Assembly: GCA_003417655.1 (NCBI GenBank)
Contig: QVMW01000008.1
Span: 1-64,000, forward strand
DNA length: 64,000 nt
From: Rhodobacteraceae bacterium 63075
Lineage (GTDB): Bacteria; Pseudomonadota; Alphaproteobacteria; Rhodobacterales; Rhodobacteraceae
Direction of reading: 5' to 3'
Under the pieces are notes generated by a model. It saw only the letters and a list, made by a program, of their open reading frames with translations, ran no database searches and was not told the origin of the DNA. Shown here piece by piece: positions 37,214 through 45,373 of the stretch; positions within the stretch are counted from its first letter, which is position 1, and the number at the start of each line of letters is the position of its first letter. A program made the position numbers and the translations under genes.

Positions 37214-38185
37214 TCAAGTTTGGTGGCGCAAGCGCCGGGTGAGCATGGTTTTTCGTTTGATCTCCTCTCGCTGTTTCAGGATTTGCTCAGCGCGGCCGAA
37301 GTAGACATCGACGGGCGTCAGGTTTCCAAGGCTCTCGTGGTAGCGTTGGTTGTTGTAGTATTCGACGAAGGCGTCAATCTGGCGCTCGAGATCACCGGGC
37401 AGGAAGTAATGCTCAAGCAGAACACGGTTCTTCATGGTCTGGTGCCAGCGCTCGATCTTGCCTTGAGTCTGCGGGTGGTAGGGTGCGCCACGGACATGAT
37501 CCATGCCCTTGTCATCAAGGTAATCCGCCAAGTCCCCCGCGATGTAGGACGCGCCGTTGTCGCTGAGAAGTCTCGGCTTGGCGACCACGGTTGCGCAGTC
37601 ACATCCCGAGGCCTCCAGCGCCAGGTCGAGCGTGGCGGTCACGTCCTCGGCCTTCATCGTCGTGCAAAGCTTCCAGGAGATGATGTAGCGGCTGTAATCG
37701 TCCAAGATGGTGCTGAGGTAGAACCAGCCCCAGCCCAGGACCTTCAGATAGGTGAAGTCGGTCTGCCACAGCTCGTTGGGGCGCGTGGTTTTATCCCGGA
37801 ACTCATTGGCCGCCTTGATCACGATATGCGCCGGTGCCGTGACCAGGTCTTCCGCCTTCAGGATACGGTAAACCGATGATTCAGAGACAAAATACTGCTT
37901 CTCATCAGTATATTTCACCGCCAGCTCACGCGGGGTCAGTTCCTCATGCTCGAGCGCAAACTCGATGATATCCGCCCGGGTCTCATCCGCGAGGCGGTTC
38001 CACACAGACCCCGGATGGGGCGGCGTGTCCTCGAGCGCGTCAAGCCCACCCTCGGACCAGCGATCATACCAGCGGTAATAGGTCGTACGTGGGATGCCGA
38101 GCATGGCCAGCGTCTGACGAGCGGGCAGATGCGAGGCTTCGACGGTGCGGATGATCTCCAGCTTTTCCGATGCAGGATACCTCAT
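37214..38185 (-). CDS. IS3-family transposase OrfB (outer element), 3' end altered
   Basis: 323 aa. It has an HTH_29-like start (MRYPASEKLEIIRTVEASHL) and an rve core with ELWQTDFTYLKVLGWG, LLSDNGASYIAG and QGKIERWHQTMKNR. The ATG overlaps the OrfA stop by ATGA. The inner IS3 replaced the original ending TENA-stop (stop at 35930) with a TGA from its own inverted repeat, a loss of only three residues, so the protein is probably still functional. Confidence 0.92.
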   Translation of the reverse strand: MRYPASEKLEIIRTVEASHLPARQTLAMLGIPRTTYYRWYDRWSEGGLDALEDTPPHPGSVWNRLADETRADIIEFALEHEELTPRELAVKYTDEKQYFVSESSVYRILKAEDLVTAPAHIVIKAANEFRDKTTRPNELWQTDFTYLKVLGWGWFYLSTILDDYSRYIISWKLCTTMKAEDVTATLDLALEASGCDCATVVAKPRLLSDNGASYIAGDLADYLDDKGMDHVRGAPYHPQTQGKIERWHQTMKNRVLLEHYFLPGDLERQIDAFVEYYNNQRYHESLGNLTPVDVYFGRAEQILKQREEIKRKTMLTRRLRHQT

Positions 38186-38556
38186 GCCTCGCACTCCCCA
38201 TCCCCGATCATACTTTTTTTGAGCAGACGGTTTTCCAGAGTCAGATCGGCAACGACCTCCTTGAGCGCAGCCGATTCTGAGCGCAGTTCCTTGACCTCAG
38301 GCGATGTCGCCTGGCGGGCAGTATCCCCGGCCAGGCGTTGCTTGCCCGCTTCAAGGAATTCCTTCGACCACGTATAATACAGGCTCTCGCTGATCCCTTC
38401 TCGGCGGCACAGCGCGGCAATGCTCTCCTCGCCGCGCAGCCCTGCCAGAACGATCCTGATCTTCTCTTCAGCCGAATACTGTTTGCGCGTCTTGCGCTTG
38501 ATCCCTGTGACCAGCTTGTCGGCCGCGTCCTTCGATGTTCCGGATTTCTTGTTCAT
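38182..38556 (-). CDS. IS3-family transposase OrfA (outer element)
   Basis: 124 aa HTH_Tnp_1 protein: TRKQYSAEEKIRIVLAGLRG, GISESLYYTWSKEFLEAGKQ and a coiled-coil C-terminus. It is coupled to OrfB by an ATGA overlap rather than by a clear frameshift. Confidence 0.93.
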   Translation of the reverse strand: MNKKSGTSKDAADKLVTGIKRKTRKQYSAEEKIRIVLAGLRGEESIAALCRREGISESLYYTWSKEFLEAGKQRLAGDTARQATSPEVKELRSESAALKEVVADLTLENRLLKKSMIGDGECEA

Positions 38557-38639
38557 CTTCGCTCCTTGGTGGCTGCGATGAACCAGAAATCCTCCGTTAC
38601 GAAAACCTCAAATCTGTCCCAAAGGCGCTGACGTCAGAC

Positions 38640-38694
38640 ACGGCTGGATCGCTGCCCAGTCTTCATCGCTCAGCCAAAAGAGATTTCGTGTCAT
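38640..38694 (-). pseudogene. IS5-family transposase N-terminal fragment
   Basis: From ATG 38694 the minus strand reads MTRNLFWLSDEDWAAIQP, a typical IS5-family opening, and is cut at the outer IS3 boundary. No continuation appears on the far side of the IS3 pair, so the rest was deleted. Confidence 0.75.
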
Positions 38695-38953
38695 AATTTG
38701 CTCCCGACAATTCTCAGCGGGAGTGAATCAGATCAAAGCTCGAAAGGGAATCCGCTAATTGAGTACGGACCCTAGTCCGCTGGCACGCTTTCAACGCGAC
38801 TAAAATTTAGGAATGGCTGGACTTCCATACATAAGCCGCCCGCCGGATCCCAAGACGACATCGAAGTCCTAGAAATCCCCTTGTCCAGCGATGGGGATGC
38901 TTTCTGGCGCCACCAGCTCCGGGCGAGCGAAACCTCCCACCTTGGTTGACACA

Positions 38954-39117
38954 GGGTTGCGTAAGGGTTGACAGAGGGGTTGCATAAGGGTTGCGTCCAG
39001 GTTGCGACCCCTCGAAAACCGCACTTTTGGGGGTTGCATTGTGTCGCCGCGACACAGGGAAGTTTACATATGCAACCCCCTCGCAGCCTTAAAAATAAGG
39101 AAAACAGGGTTGCATAA
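38954..39117 (+). repeat. Iteron-like array of GGGTTGCRTAA with embedded palindromes
   Basis: Five copies run almost head to tail at about 11-bp spacing: 38954, 38965, 38977, 38988 and 38999 (GGGTTGCGTAA, GGGTTGACAGA, GGGTTGCATAA, GGGTTGCGTCC, AGGTTGCGACC). Single copies follow at 39031 and 39107, and one is inverted at 39071-39080. Between them lie a palindrome GTGTCGC-C-GCGACAC (39041-39055) and CCTTA-AAAA-TAAGG (39087-39100). One helical turn per repeat, a palindrome and a short AT patch recall plasmid or phage replication origins. The surrounding gap (38695-39558) has no gene I can support. Confidence 0.7.
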
Positions 39118-39558
39118 TTCCGCCAAAACACCCCGAAAACAGCGAATCTAGGTGTAACGGCACTTCATGCTGGACGATTTGCCGGCGTCAGAAGCGTCGA
39201 TATTTGGCTGGTCAACGTATGCTGGAGAAAAAAAGCACGTGAACGGAGCCAGGACTCGCGAAGGTTCGGCGTGTGCTTTTGGGGTGTGGAAGGAGTTTTG
39301 GGTCAGAGCGACCACATTCCCACCGGTTCGCTGCCAATATCCAAACTTCCCGGAACACCGAGCTACGCTGAGCGGGGCGACAGCATCTGGCACAACTGGG
39401 CGTCTTCTGGTCGCTTGGATGCTCGGCAGGCTGGCTGAGAGACTCACTGAGCGCGCTCAGCATTCTGATTACAGTCACCCTGCGCAAACGCCTGCTCGCG
39501 CACCCTGGGCGCTCTCAGCGGCTCTGGTGGCCAAATGGTCAGGGTCCGAAGCGCGCCA

Positions 39559-39738
39559 TCAGTCCTCGGAAGACGATGAGCCGGCGCCAGCCTCTTCTTG
39601 ATAGTGCAGCTCCACTGCGGCGGCAAAGTCAGCCATGGGTATGCCCAAGCCTTTGCTCAGTGCCATCATTGCGGTCAGCGACGGCTGCCGCCTGGCGGTT
39701 TCAAGCTGGGACACGAACCGTGCCGACACATCTGCTCA
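39559..39738 (-). pseudogene. XRE-type regulator, C-terminal remnant
   Basis: Minus strand reads ADVSARFVSQLETARRQPSL then TAMMALSKGLGIPMADFAAA, the second half of a Cro/CI-type HTH domain and the following helix, ending at a stop at 39559. A stop codon precedes it in frame and the first half of the HTH is missing. It abuts the HNH-type remnant on the other strand, so the junction near 39738 is a deletion or rearrangement scar. Confidence 0.7.
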
Positions 39739-40250
39739 GGAACTCGGTCGGGCATTTCCCGAAGAGCAGCTCTATGATGCGCTGGCTACTGGTGGTCGCC
39801 AGACGCAGCTTGATGAACGCGCAATCGAGGAGCTGCTGGACCTGAAATACAAGAAGTCCAAGACCTTCCTTGCTCTTTCGCTTCTCTATGATGATCTCGG
39901 CTGGGGTGGCACAAGTTACCACGTTGATCACATCATTCCGCGTGTTGATGCGAGCAGGCGTGTCCTGATGGGCATGAACCTGCCAGAATCGCAGATCCAA
40001 AAAAATCCTTGCATCCGTGGACAGGTTGGGCAATCTCCAGCTCCTGTCCGCGCCGGAGAACCTTGAGAAAGGGACAATCCCGTTCGGGTCTTGGATCACC
40101 AGTCGTAGCGATGCCGAGAAGGAGCGCCACATGATCAGTCAGAAGCTGGACCTTTGGACCGCCGCGCAGTTGTCGGAGTTCGTTCAGGATCGCGAGAGAT
40201 TGATCCGTCAGCGGTTGTCGGAAAGGGCGATGCGCCAGGTGGCGGAATGA
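39737..40250 (+). pseudogene. DUF262/DUF1524 (GmrSD-type) HNH protein, C-terminal remnant with frameshift
   Basis: The first frame reads AFPEEQLYDALATGG, TFLALSLLYDDLGWGG and YHVDHIIPR, the HNH-like core of DUF1524. It breaks at an A7 run near 40000-40006, and the next frame continues VDRLGNLQLLSAPENLEKGT to the stop at 40250. The order matches the C-terminus of DUF262/GmrSD-type modification-dependent restriction enzymes. The N-terminal NTPase domain is missing. Confidence 0.65.
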
Positions 40251-40651
40251 CACGAGATGAATTGCGGCAGGCCATTCTTGAGCGCTTGGATACATGTGCT
40301 CTGGAGCACCCTTCTGGTCATCAAGGGTCGAAGGCAGCGCGCTACTTGATACTCACTCGTCAGGGTGGGGCTGTCGAACTGATGTTCGAAAAAGGACCGG
40401 CCTCCGCCCCCAATCTTTGGGCGGCCGAACGATATGTTGCGGAGCTTCTTGAGAACGGGGCGTTCGAGTTTCGGCGCGCTCCGGCCTCCGCACTCTTCAC
40501 GACCAAGGGCAAAGACGGAAAAGCGCAATACGGTCGCCATTCCGCCCTGAAGTCCATGAAGGAACTCTCGCACGCCGACCTGGTCTGCATCCGGCTGGCC
40601 AAGCTCGGTGAGCTGGATCAGATCCTTGAACATATTGATCAGGGCTTCTGA
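40247..40651 (+). CDS. Hypothetical protein coupled to the HNH remnant
   Basis: 134 aa, unrecognised. The ATG overlaps the preceding stop (ATGA), so it was co-expressed with the restriction-type gene and may be its accessory. It is soluble, mixed alpha/beta in appearance, with a basic stretch (FTTKGKDGKAQYGRHSALKS) and no known motif. Confidence 0.55.
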   Translation: MTRDELRQAILERLDTCALEHPSGHQGSKAARYLILTRQGGAVELMFEKGPASAPNLWAAERYVAELLENGAFEFRRAPASALFTTKGKDGKAQYGRHSALKSMKELSHADLVCIRLAKLGELDQILEHIDQGF

Positions 40652-41253
40652 GTGGTATCGTCACTGATGGAACGGCCGAGCCAAGCATTGGAGTGGCCCT
40701 AACGATTTCTTGCGCGGCAGCGAGCGAGCCGAGGGTTGTGCCAAGATTTTTTCGCTCCCGATCAAGATTTTCGGAGGGACCGCTGACCGCGCCGCTATAA
40801 GGCAAGGTGACGATCTACTGGAACACGGAGATCCCCAAGTATCACTCTCCACGCCGAAGACCGCCTTGGTAGAGCGATGATGGATCGGCTGCGCGCGAAG
40901 TGGCGCGCGATTTGCTTTGACCGCTGCCCAGGTGCTGCGCAGCACATTCTTCGAATCCTATGACCCTATCGGCCACCCTGGCTGGTGTGAGCGGTCGATA
41001 GGGTTGGTGTCCCAGATGGTTCCGGCAAGGCGGCTATTGCGGCTCAGGCCGTGGTGCAATGGAGGCGCTGCCCCGGCACAGGTGGTTATCCCGCACATAG
41101 TTGCATGCCGGGTCCTAGGACAGGCTTTCTGGTTGGAAGGGGCATCCGTCTGCGCGGATCTGCATCCCTGGCGATAAGTCTTTCTTGCAGCTGACGCATC
41201 CACATTTGTACCGCTTGGCGGTGGCCTTCGGTGGAGCACATCCTAAATAGTTC
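40652..41253. other. Gap without a supportable gene
   Basis: About 600 bp. A minus-strand frame ending near 41115 contains RYKCGCVSCKKDLSPGMQIR, a Cys pattern that could be a zinc-ribbon relic, but it has no good start or complete domain. Nothing else is recognised. Confidence 0.4.
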
Positions 41254-41294
41254 TTGACGGGACGGGGATGGGGACATATAAAGTCCCCGTCCCC
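41254..41294 (+). promoter_or_regulatory. Consensus promoter with overlapping dyad
   Basis: TTGACG (41254-41259), 17-bp spacer, TATAAA (41277-41282): an almost ideal housekeeping promoter. The -10 box is the loop of an inverted repeat, GGGGATGGGGAC (41264-41275) and GTCCCCGTCCCC (41283-41294), twelve pairs with one G:T. The dyad would serve as an operator or fold in the short 5' leader. The Shine-Dalgarno AAAGAGGAG follows at 41295. Confidence 0.75.
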
Positions 41295-41310
41295 AAAGAG
41301 GAGATTCGAC

Positions 41311-41817
41311 ATGGCAATGACTGAAGCAGAGAAAAAGCGAGTGCAGCGCGCTCGAAAGCAGGCTGAGCGAAAGGCAAACGCGGACAGCTCATACCCTTTT
41401 CTCGAGGAGACCTTCTCGGAGTTCCTCGAACATGAGGGAAACTATTCGAGCGTTGAACTAGCACTGGAGCTTGCTGGCATTAGCCCACCGGTAATCGAAG
41501 ATGAGCGTGGCCCTGAAGCCTTTGCGTCCGAGCAGGCTACTCATGGCGTTGAGGAGATATTTCCAGGCGCCGAAGGAGCTGTCGGTCGTGCCGAGGTAAT
41601 CGTCGACTGCCTGCTGGATGCCGCCACTGAGCTGGCCGCCATCGTGAACACCTATAAGCGAAGGGAAATCGAGGTGCGGCTGAAGGAGCTGGAAAACTCG
41701 GATGACACGGACAAGGCCGCCGCGATCGCCAAAGCCATCACTCTGAACAAGATTCTCGAGGAATTGAACAAGCAGGTCCGCCGGTCACTGCCGCAATGGA
41801 AGGTCACAGACATCTAG
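41311..41817 (+). CDS. Hypothetical protein under the 41254 promoter
   Basis: 168 aa, unrecognised. It starts MAMTEAEKKRVQRARKQAER, a lysine/arginine-rich helix, then an acidic middle (SSYPFLEETFSEFLEHEGNY) and a helical C-terminus with KRREIEVRLKELENSDDTDK. No signal or membrane segment. It has a strong ribosome site and promoter, so it is the best-expressed candidate of the element and might bind DNA through its basic N-terminus. Confidence 0.65.
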   Translation: MAMTEAEKKRVQRARKQAERKANADSSYPFLEETFSEFLEHEGNYSSVELALELAGISPPVIEDERGPEAFASEQATHGVEEIFPGAEGAVGRAEVIVDCLLDAATELAAIVNTYKRREIEVRLKELENSDDTDKAAAIAKAITLNKILEELNKQVRRSLPQWKVTDI

Positions 41818-41993
41818 CTGACGGCGCGAATGACCAGAACGCGGGTTGCCCCAAAAGCCCCGAACTTGACCAACAACGAAGAGGTGCATGCCAGAGAGAA
41901 ATTACCGACACACAAGAAAAGCGCGGCGCAGCAGAGGGTCCGATCTCTGCCGCGCCGAATGAAGTCCCAAAGCACAAACAAAGGAACATTCGT

Positions 41994-42347
41994 ATGGAAT
42001 ATACCCCCTACACACATGATCAATCAACTGGCTCTTTCGAGGTGCGCTTGCCTTACAGGGAGGTTCCGGTTGTCCCGGCTTATCTCAGCCCCTTTCCGCC
42101 CCTGAAGCGGCTGTTACGTCTCACGCGTGAAGAGCAGGAACGTCTGCTTGAGCGTAGGGCGACAGAGCTTCTTCTTCGGATAGAAGGCTATCGCGCCGGC
42201 TTCTATATTGAAATGTCCAGCTACAAGAAAGCCTGGATCAGTAATGCCAGACGCCGCTTCCATCGCCTCCGCAACGTCGCGATGCAGCTGGGCTTCTGGA
42301 CCGATGGCCGCTGGGACCTCGGCGAGGAAGAGACCCACTGGGTCTGA
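41994..42347 (+). CDS. Hypothetical protein
   Basis: 117 aa from the ATG at 41994, preceded by AAAGGAA; the frame is open further upstream without a better start. Contains LLRLTREEQERLLERRATEL and a C-terminal NARRRFHRLRNVAMQLGFWT, basic and helical. Not recognised; mobile-element accessory by context. Confidence 0.55.
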   Translation: MEYTPYTHDQSTGSFEVRLPYREVPVVPAYLSPFPPLKRLLRLTREEQERLLERRATELLLRIEGYRAGFYIEMSSYKKAWISNARRRFHRLRNVAMQLGFWTDGRWDLGEEETHWV

Positions 42348-42410
42348 CGCGAAGCCCACCTGATCAATCCATTCAATTGAGACAACCCGGATTCCGGGAA
42401 AGGAGAAGCT

Positions 42411-43427
42411 ATGCTCATAGCCAATATGCAACATGATACTCGCCTCAAGCAGCTTGTGCGTATCACCAAATTCATACCGCGCGAATACCGCGCCCATGAG
42501 GCGAAGTTGATGGTGGCCAAATGGCCGGCTTATCGTTTCATGTCGCCTTTCGAAGCTACCAAAGCGTTTCATGACGAATACAGAGAGGCCTACAGAAACT
42601 ACCATAAGCAAAACGTGGATCTTGAAGAGAGTAAGAATATCAGAATCGGCGAAAAGCTGAGCTTCTGGAAGCCGAGCGCCCATTTGACCCAGCTCTGGAG
42701 AGCGCGCCAGCATGCCGACGAACTCGGCATGCCCTATCGGACATATTTGTGGTTCGCCTTCGATTTCGCGTCGAGGTGTAAACGCAACCATGCGCCGCAG
42801 CCTAACCAGCTTCGCCCCAGCACCAAGGCCCATGACGCCTGGTATTGCAAGCTTGCTGAATTCTGGACATCGGAGCATCACCTGACGGAGCTGGGCCGCA
42901 TCGAGCCGATGGGGCAGTATGCTGTCGAGAATGACAAAGGGCTGCCGGCACAGTGCCAGTTTCGGTCAGACCTTGTCGAAAGCCTGAAGCTTCATAAGGG
43001 ACCCTTGGACTTCCTTCTTGGGAAATACGTCTATGCCCTGCGCTACCTTCGCCTGGAGGATTGCGCCCCAATCGGTGCCTCGGCTGTAGAGCTGGCAGCC
43101 AAGCGGGTGCACCTGGAGCGGGAGGCTGGCGAACATGCTCCTGAGGACTACGGCAAGCTGAAGAGGAGCGCATTCTTTCAAAGCTGTTTCGGCCTGCCGG
43201 GGATTTCCGCCGATGATCCAGTCTGCGGGAGCTGTCCCCATCGCAAAGAGTGCTCGTTTGTTCGATCAAAGGTCACCGAAAGGGTCGAAGCCGCGACGGG
43301 GGCTGCGGATCCGCTTGAGGAGAAGAAGAGATTGGCCACCCGGGAGCGGGTCGCCAGGTACCGCGCGAGACAGCGAGAGAAGGAGCTGGCGAATAGAGCA
43401 GTCAGTTGCCCTAGGTCGGACGGTTGA
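42411..43427 (+). CDS. Hypothetical protein with C-terminal Cys cluster
   Basis: 338 aa, unrecognised. Near residue 270 it has CGSCPHRKECSFV (C-x2-C-x5-C with a fourth Cys earlier, QSCFGLPG), which could hold a zinc ion or iron-sulfur cluster. The C-terminal 45 residues are highly basic and helical (LATRERVARYRARQREKEL). GGAAAGGAG stands upstream. A nucleic-acid role is plausible because the next gene, past a palindromic region, is a helicase, but no family is apparent. Confidence 0.6.
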   Translation: MLIANMQHDTRLKQLVRITKFIPREYRAHEAKLMVAKWPAYRFMSPFEATKAFHDEYREAYRNYHKQNVDLEESKNIRIGEKLSFWKPSAHLTQLWRARQHADELGMPYRTYLWFAFDFASRCKRNHAPQPNQLRPSTKAHDAWYCKLAEFWTSEHHLTELGRIEPMGQYAVENDKGLPAQCQFRSDLVESLKLHKGPLDFLLGKYVYALRYLRLEDCAPIGASAVELAAKRVHLEREAGEHAPEDYGKLKRSAFFQSCFGLPGISADDPVCGSCPHRKECSFVRSKVTERVEAATGAADPLEEKKRLATRERVARYRARQREKELANRAVSCPRSDG

Positions 43428-43430
43428 GCT

Positions 43431-43584
43431 GTAACGCCCCCCTAATGATGAGTTGAAGAACAGAGATGAAGTAAACAAGACTATAGGGGGGCGTTACGTC
43501 TCCGGACGTAACGCCCCCCTATATATCTATATAGCAGTTATTAAGAACTTCTCTCAACTCTCTCGGAAATTAGGGGCGCGTTAC
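43431..43584. repeat. Nested palindrome: four copies of GTAACGCCCCCCTA in alternating orientation
   Basis: Copy 1 (43431-43444) is direct, copy 2 (43484-43497) inverted, copy 3 (43508-43521) direct, copy 4 (43571-43584) inverted with one mismatch. Copies 2 and 3 form a perfect hairpin with 19-bp arms (43482-43500 and 43505-43523, left arm TATAGGGGGGCGTTACGTC) and a TCCG loop. The block fills the gap between the Cys-cluster gene and the helicase. No U-tract follows, so it looks like a protein-binding or replication site rather than a simple terminator. Confidence 0.85.
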
Positions 43585-43748
43585 ATGTCTTCCAGAATGG
43601 TCCACGGCCCCAAGCAGCCGTGGCCGCCTGCAGAAACCCAGCTCCGGCCCGGATACCAGTAAGCCGTCTCAACACATCCCACAACAACTCCACACCGTCG
43701 GTGAAACCCGGCGAACACATACCCATGCAAAATGAAGGAACATCACCC

Positions 43749-44864
43749 ATGTCTCTCTCTTTCTCACCCCAGCAGTCAGCCGCACATGATACCGTTGCGG
43801 CTTGGCTGAAATTCGAAGCCAACAAGAAGCAGATCTTCCGGCTGTTCGGCTATGCCGGCACCGGAAAGACAACGCTTGCGCGGCACTTGGCCGATGGTCT
43901 GGATGGTCCTGTGGTCTATGCGGCCTTCACGGGAAAAGCGGCGCTGATGATGCAGAAGAACGGGTGTCAGGGTGCGAGCACTATTCACAGGCTCATCTAC
44001 AAGCCGGTTCGCGACAAAGAAGGGCGTGTGACGTTCAAGTTGAACCGTCATAGTGCCGCGGCGGCCGCCGCATTGATTGTGGTGGATGAATGCTCGATGG
44101 TCGACAAGACGCTGGCCCGCGACCTGATGTCTTTCAAGACGCCCATCCTCGCGCTTGGCGACCCCGCACAGCTCCCCCCGGTGAAAGGGGCGGGCTTCTT
44201 CACGGAGGCTACACCCGATGCGATGCTCACGGAAGTTCACAGGCAGGCGCAGGATAGCCCAGTCCTTCGTCTGGCTACGGCAGTGCGTGAGGGACGGCCT
44301 CTGGAATACGGCGTCTACGGGGACAGCAAGGTCGTTCCCGATGGCACTCTGGACACGGCTGAAATCCTTAAGGCAGATCAGCTTATCGTAGGGCGCAATA
44401 CGACGCGCCATCACCTCAACTCGTACGTCCGTCACTGCCTTGGCTATGAAGCGGAGAAGCCCGTCTCAGGGGATCGCTTGGTGTGTCTTAAGAATGACTA
44501 CGAACTCGATGTTTTCAATGGTGGTATGTTCGAGGTCGTCAGCGATCCGAAGCTGGGCAAATACACAAAGCAATACGGGATGAAGGTGATATCCGAAGAT
44601 TACCCGGATGAGCCGGCCTTTCGTATCAGCGTCAAACCGGAGTTCTTCAAGGCTGGCGAGCCTCGCCTTTCCAAGAAAGACCTCGCCAAAATCCACCAGT
44701 TCACCTTCGGCTACGCTTTAACTGCGCACAAGGCGCAGGGCAGCCAGTGGAACAACGTGGTCGTTGACAACGAGAGCTGGGTCGGCGGGAATGACCCGCA
44801 GAAATGGCTCTACACGGCGATCACGCGTGCCCGCGAGCGTGTCACTGTAGTTGGGGTGCAGTAA
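43749..44864 (+). CDS. Dda/RecD-like superfamily 1B DNA helicase
   Basis: 371 aa from the ATG at 43749, with AAGGAA upstream. SF1 motifs: I GYAGTGKTTLARHLA, Ia FTGKAALMMQKNG, II VVDECSMVDK, III LALGDPAQLPPVKG, V LTAHKAQGSQWNNVVV and VI YTAITRARERVTVVG. The size and the short 2A/2B layout match phage T4 Dda and the C-terminal part of RecD2, 5'-3' helicases of replication and recombination. In this element it probably serves replication or processing of the excised form. Confidence 0.9.
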   Translation: MSLSFSPQQSAAHDTVAAWLKFEANKKQIFRLFGYAGTGKTTLARHLADGLDGPVVYAAFTGKAALMMQKNGCQGASTIHRLIYKPVRDKEGRVTFKLNRHSAAAAAALIVVDECSMVDKTLARDLMSFKTPILALGDPAQLPPVKGAGFFTEATPDAMLTEVHRQAQDSPVLRLATAVREGRPLEYGVYGDSKVVPDGTLDTAEILKADQLIVGRNTTRHHLNSYVRHCLGYEAEKPVSGDRLVCLKNDYELDVFNGGMFEVVSDPKLGKYTKQYGMKVISEDYPDEPAFRISVKPEFFKAGEPRLSKKDLAKIHQFTFGYALTAHKAQGSQWNNVVVDNESWVGGNDPQKWLYTAITRARERVTVVGVQ

Positions 44865-44986
44865 GAAGTTTAGGGGGACTCTATCGTCGAGAAGGCTGTG
44901 CTTGTGAACATCTAGGCACCCTTGCAAAAGATATTTGCTCTGAAGGTCGAGCGCACGTCCTCTTCTTGGGAGAGTCGGTGAACATC

Positions 44987-45029
44987 GGTCAGTTCTGGAG
45001 AAGGTCGATCGGCCCATCCAGAACTGACC
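44987..45029. repeat. 13-bp perfect inverted repeat downstream of helicase
   Basis: GGTCAGTTCTGGA and TCCAGAACTGACC around a 17-nt spacer, with no U-tract. The rest of 44865-45373 contains no supportable gene; a 58-codon minus-strand stretch (45117-45294) looks coding but has no start. The repeat could be an attachment or regulatory site between the helicase and the convergent integrase. Confidence 0.6.
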
Positions 45030-45373
45030 ACGATCACTTGCTCTGACACGTCCTGTGTCTCATTCATTTATCAGGTTCTTTGTGACCCAAACCCGCAGGC
45101 TCCTCAAATATCGGCACCTTACCAACAAGGACGCCAACCAACCCCTTGATCGTAGCTTCCAGAGAGCACTTCCCAGATGATTGCTACGCGCCAACCAGAC
45201 GCTCTTAACTCACGAAGATTCCAGCCAGCGACGCGGAAATTCGGCACATCGAACTCTTCATGGAATCCTGCGTATTCTTCGATCCCTAAAACTCAAACGA
45301 GCCGGAAAACTCTACTCTCTGCTATGATCCAGAAATGTCTGAGGGCATTAGCTTTGGACAAGCTAGAGCGACA

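Larger units (their letters stand above)
35946..37216 (+). mobile_element. IS3-family element (inner, IS407-like)
   Basis: 1271 bp. Inverted repeats start TGACCTGCCAC at both ends and an exact 4-bp duplication AGTT flanks it (35942-35945 and 37217-37220), the length expected for the IS407 subgroup. It inserted four codons before the stop of the outer element's orfB. Confidence 0.95.
35857..38640 (-). mobile_element. IS3-family element (outer), carrying a nested IS3
   Basis: Ends are inferred from weak inverted repeats containing TTTGGGACA (35857 onward and 38640 inward, 18 of 26 positions alike). No target duplication is readable. OrfA and OrfB lie on the minus strand. A second IS3 element occupies 35946-37216 at the extreme 3' end of its orfB. 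On the other side it abuts an IS5-family transposase fragment, its probable target. Confidence 0.7.

Noticed and set aside
38772-39131. 119-codon minus-strand frame with repeated CNP motifs
   Set aside because: The repeats in the protein are only the translation of the GGGTTGC iterons; no start site or family supports a gene.
41115-41312. Cys-containing 65-codon minus-strand frame
   Set aside because: Its start lies on the promoter/dyad of the opposite gene and no complete zinc-ribbon domain is visible.
45117-45294. Coding-looking minus-strand stretch (RVAGWNLRELRASGWRVAII)
   Set aside because: A stop precedes it in frame and there is no start codon or known family; possibly a gene relic, too weak to annotate.
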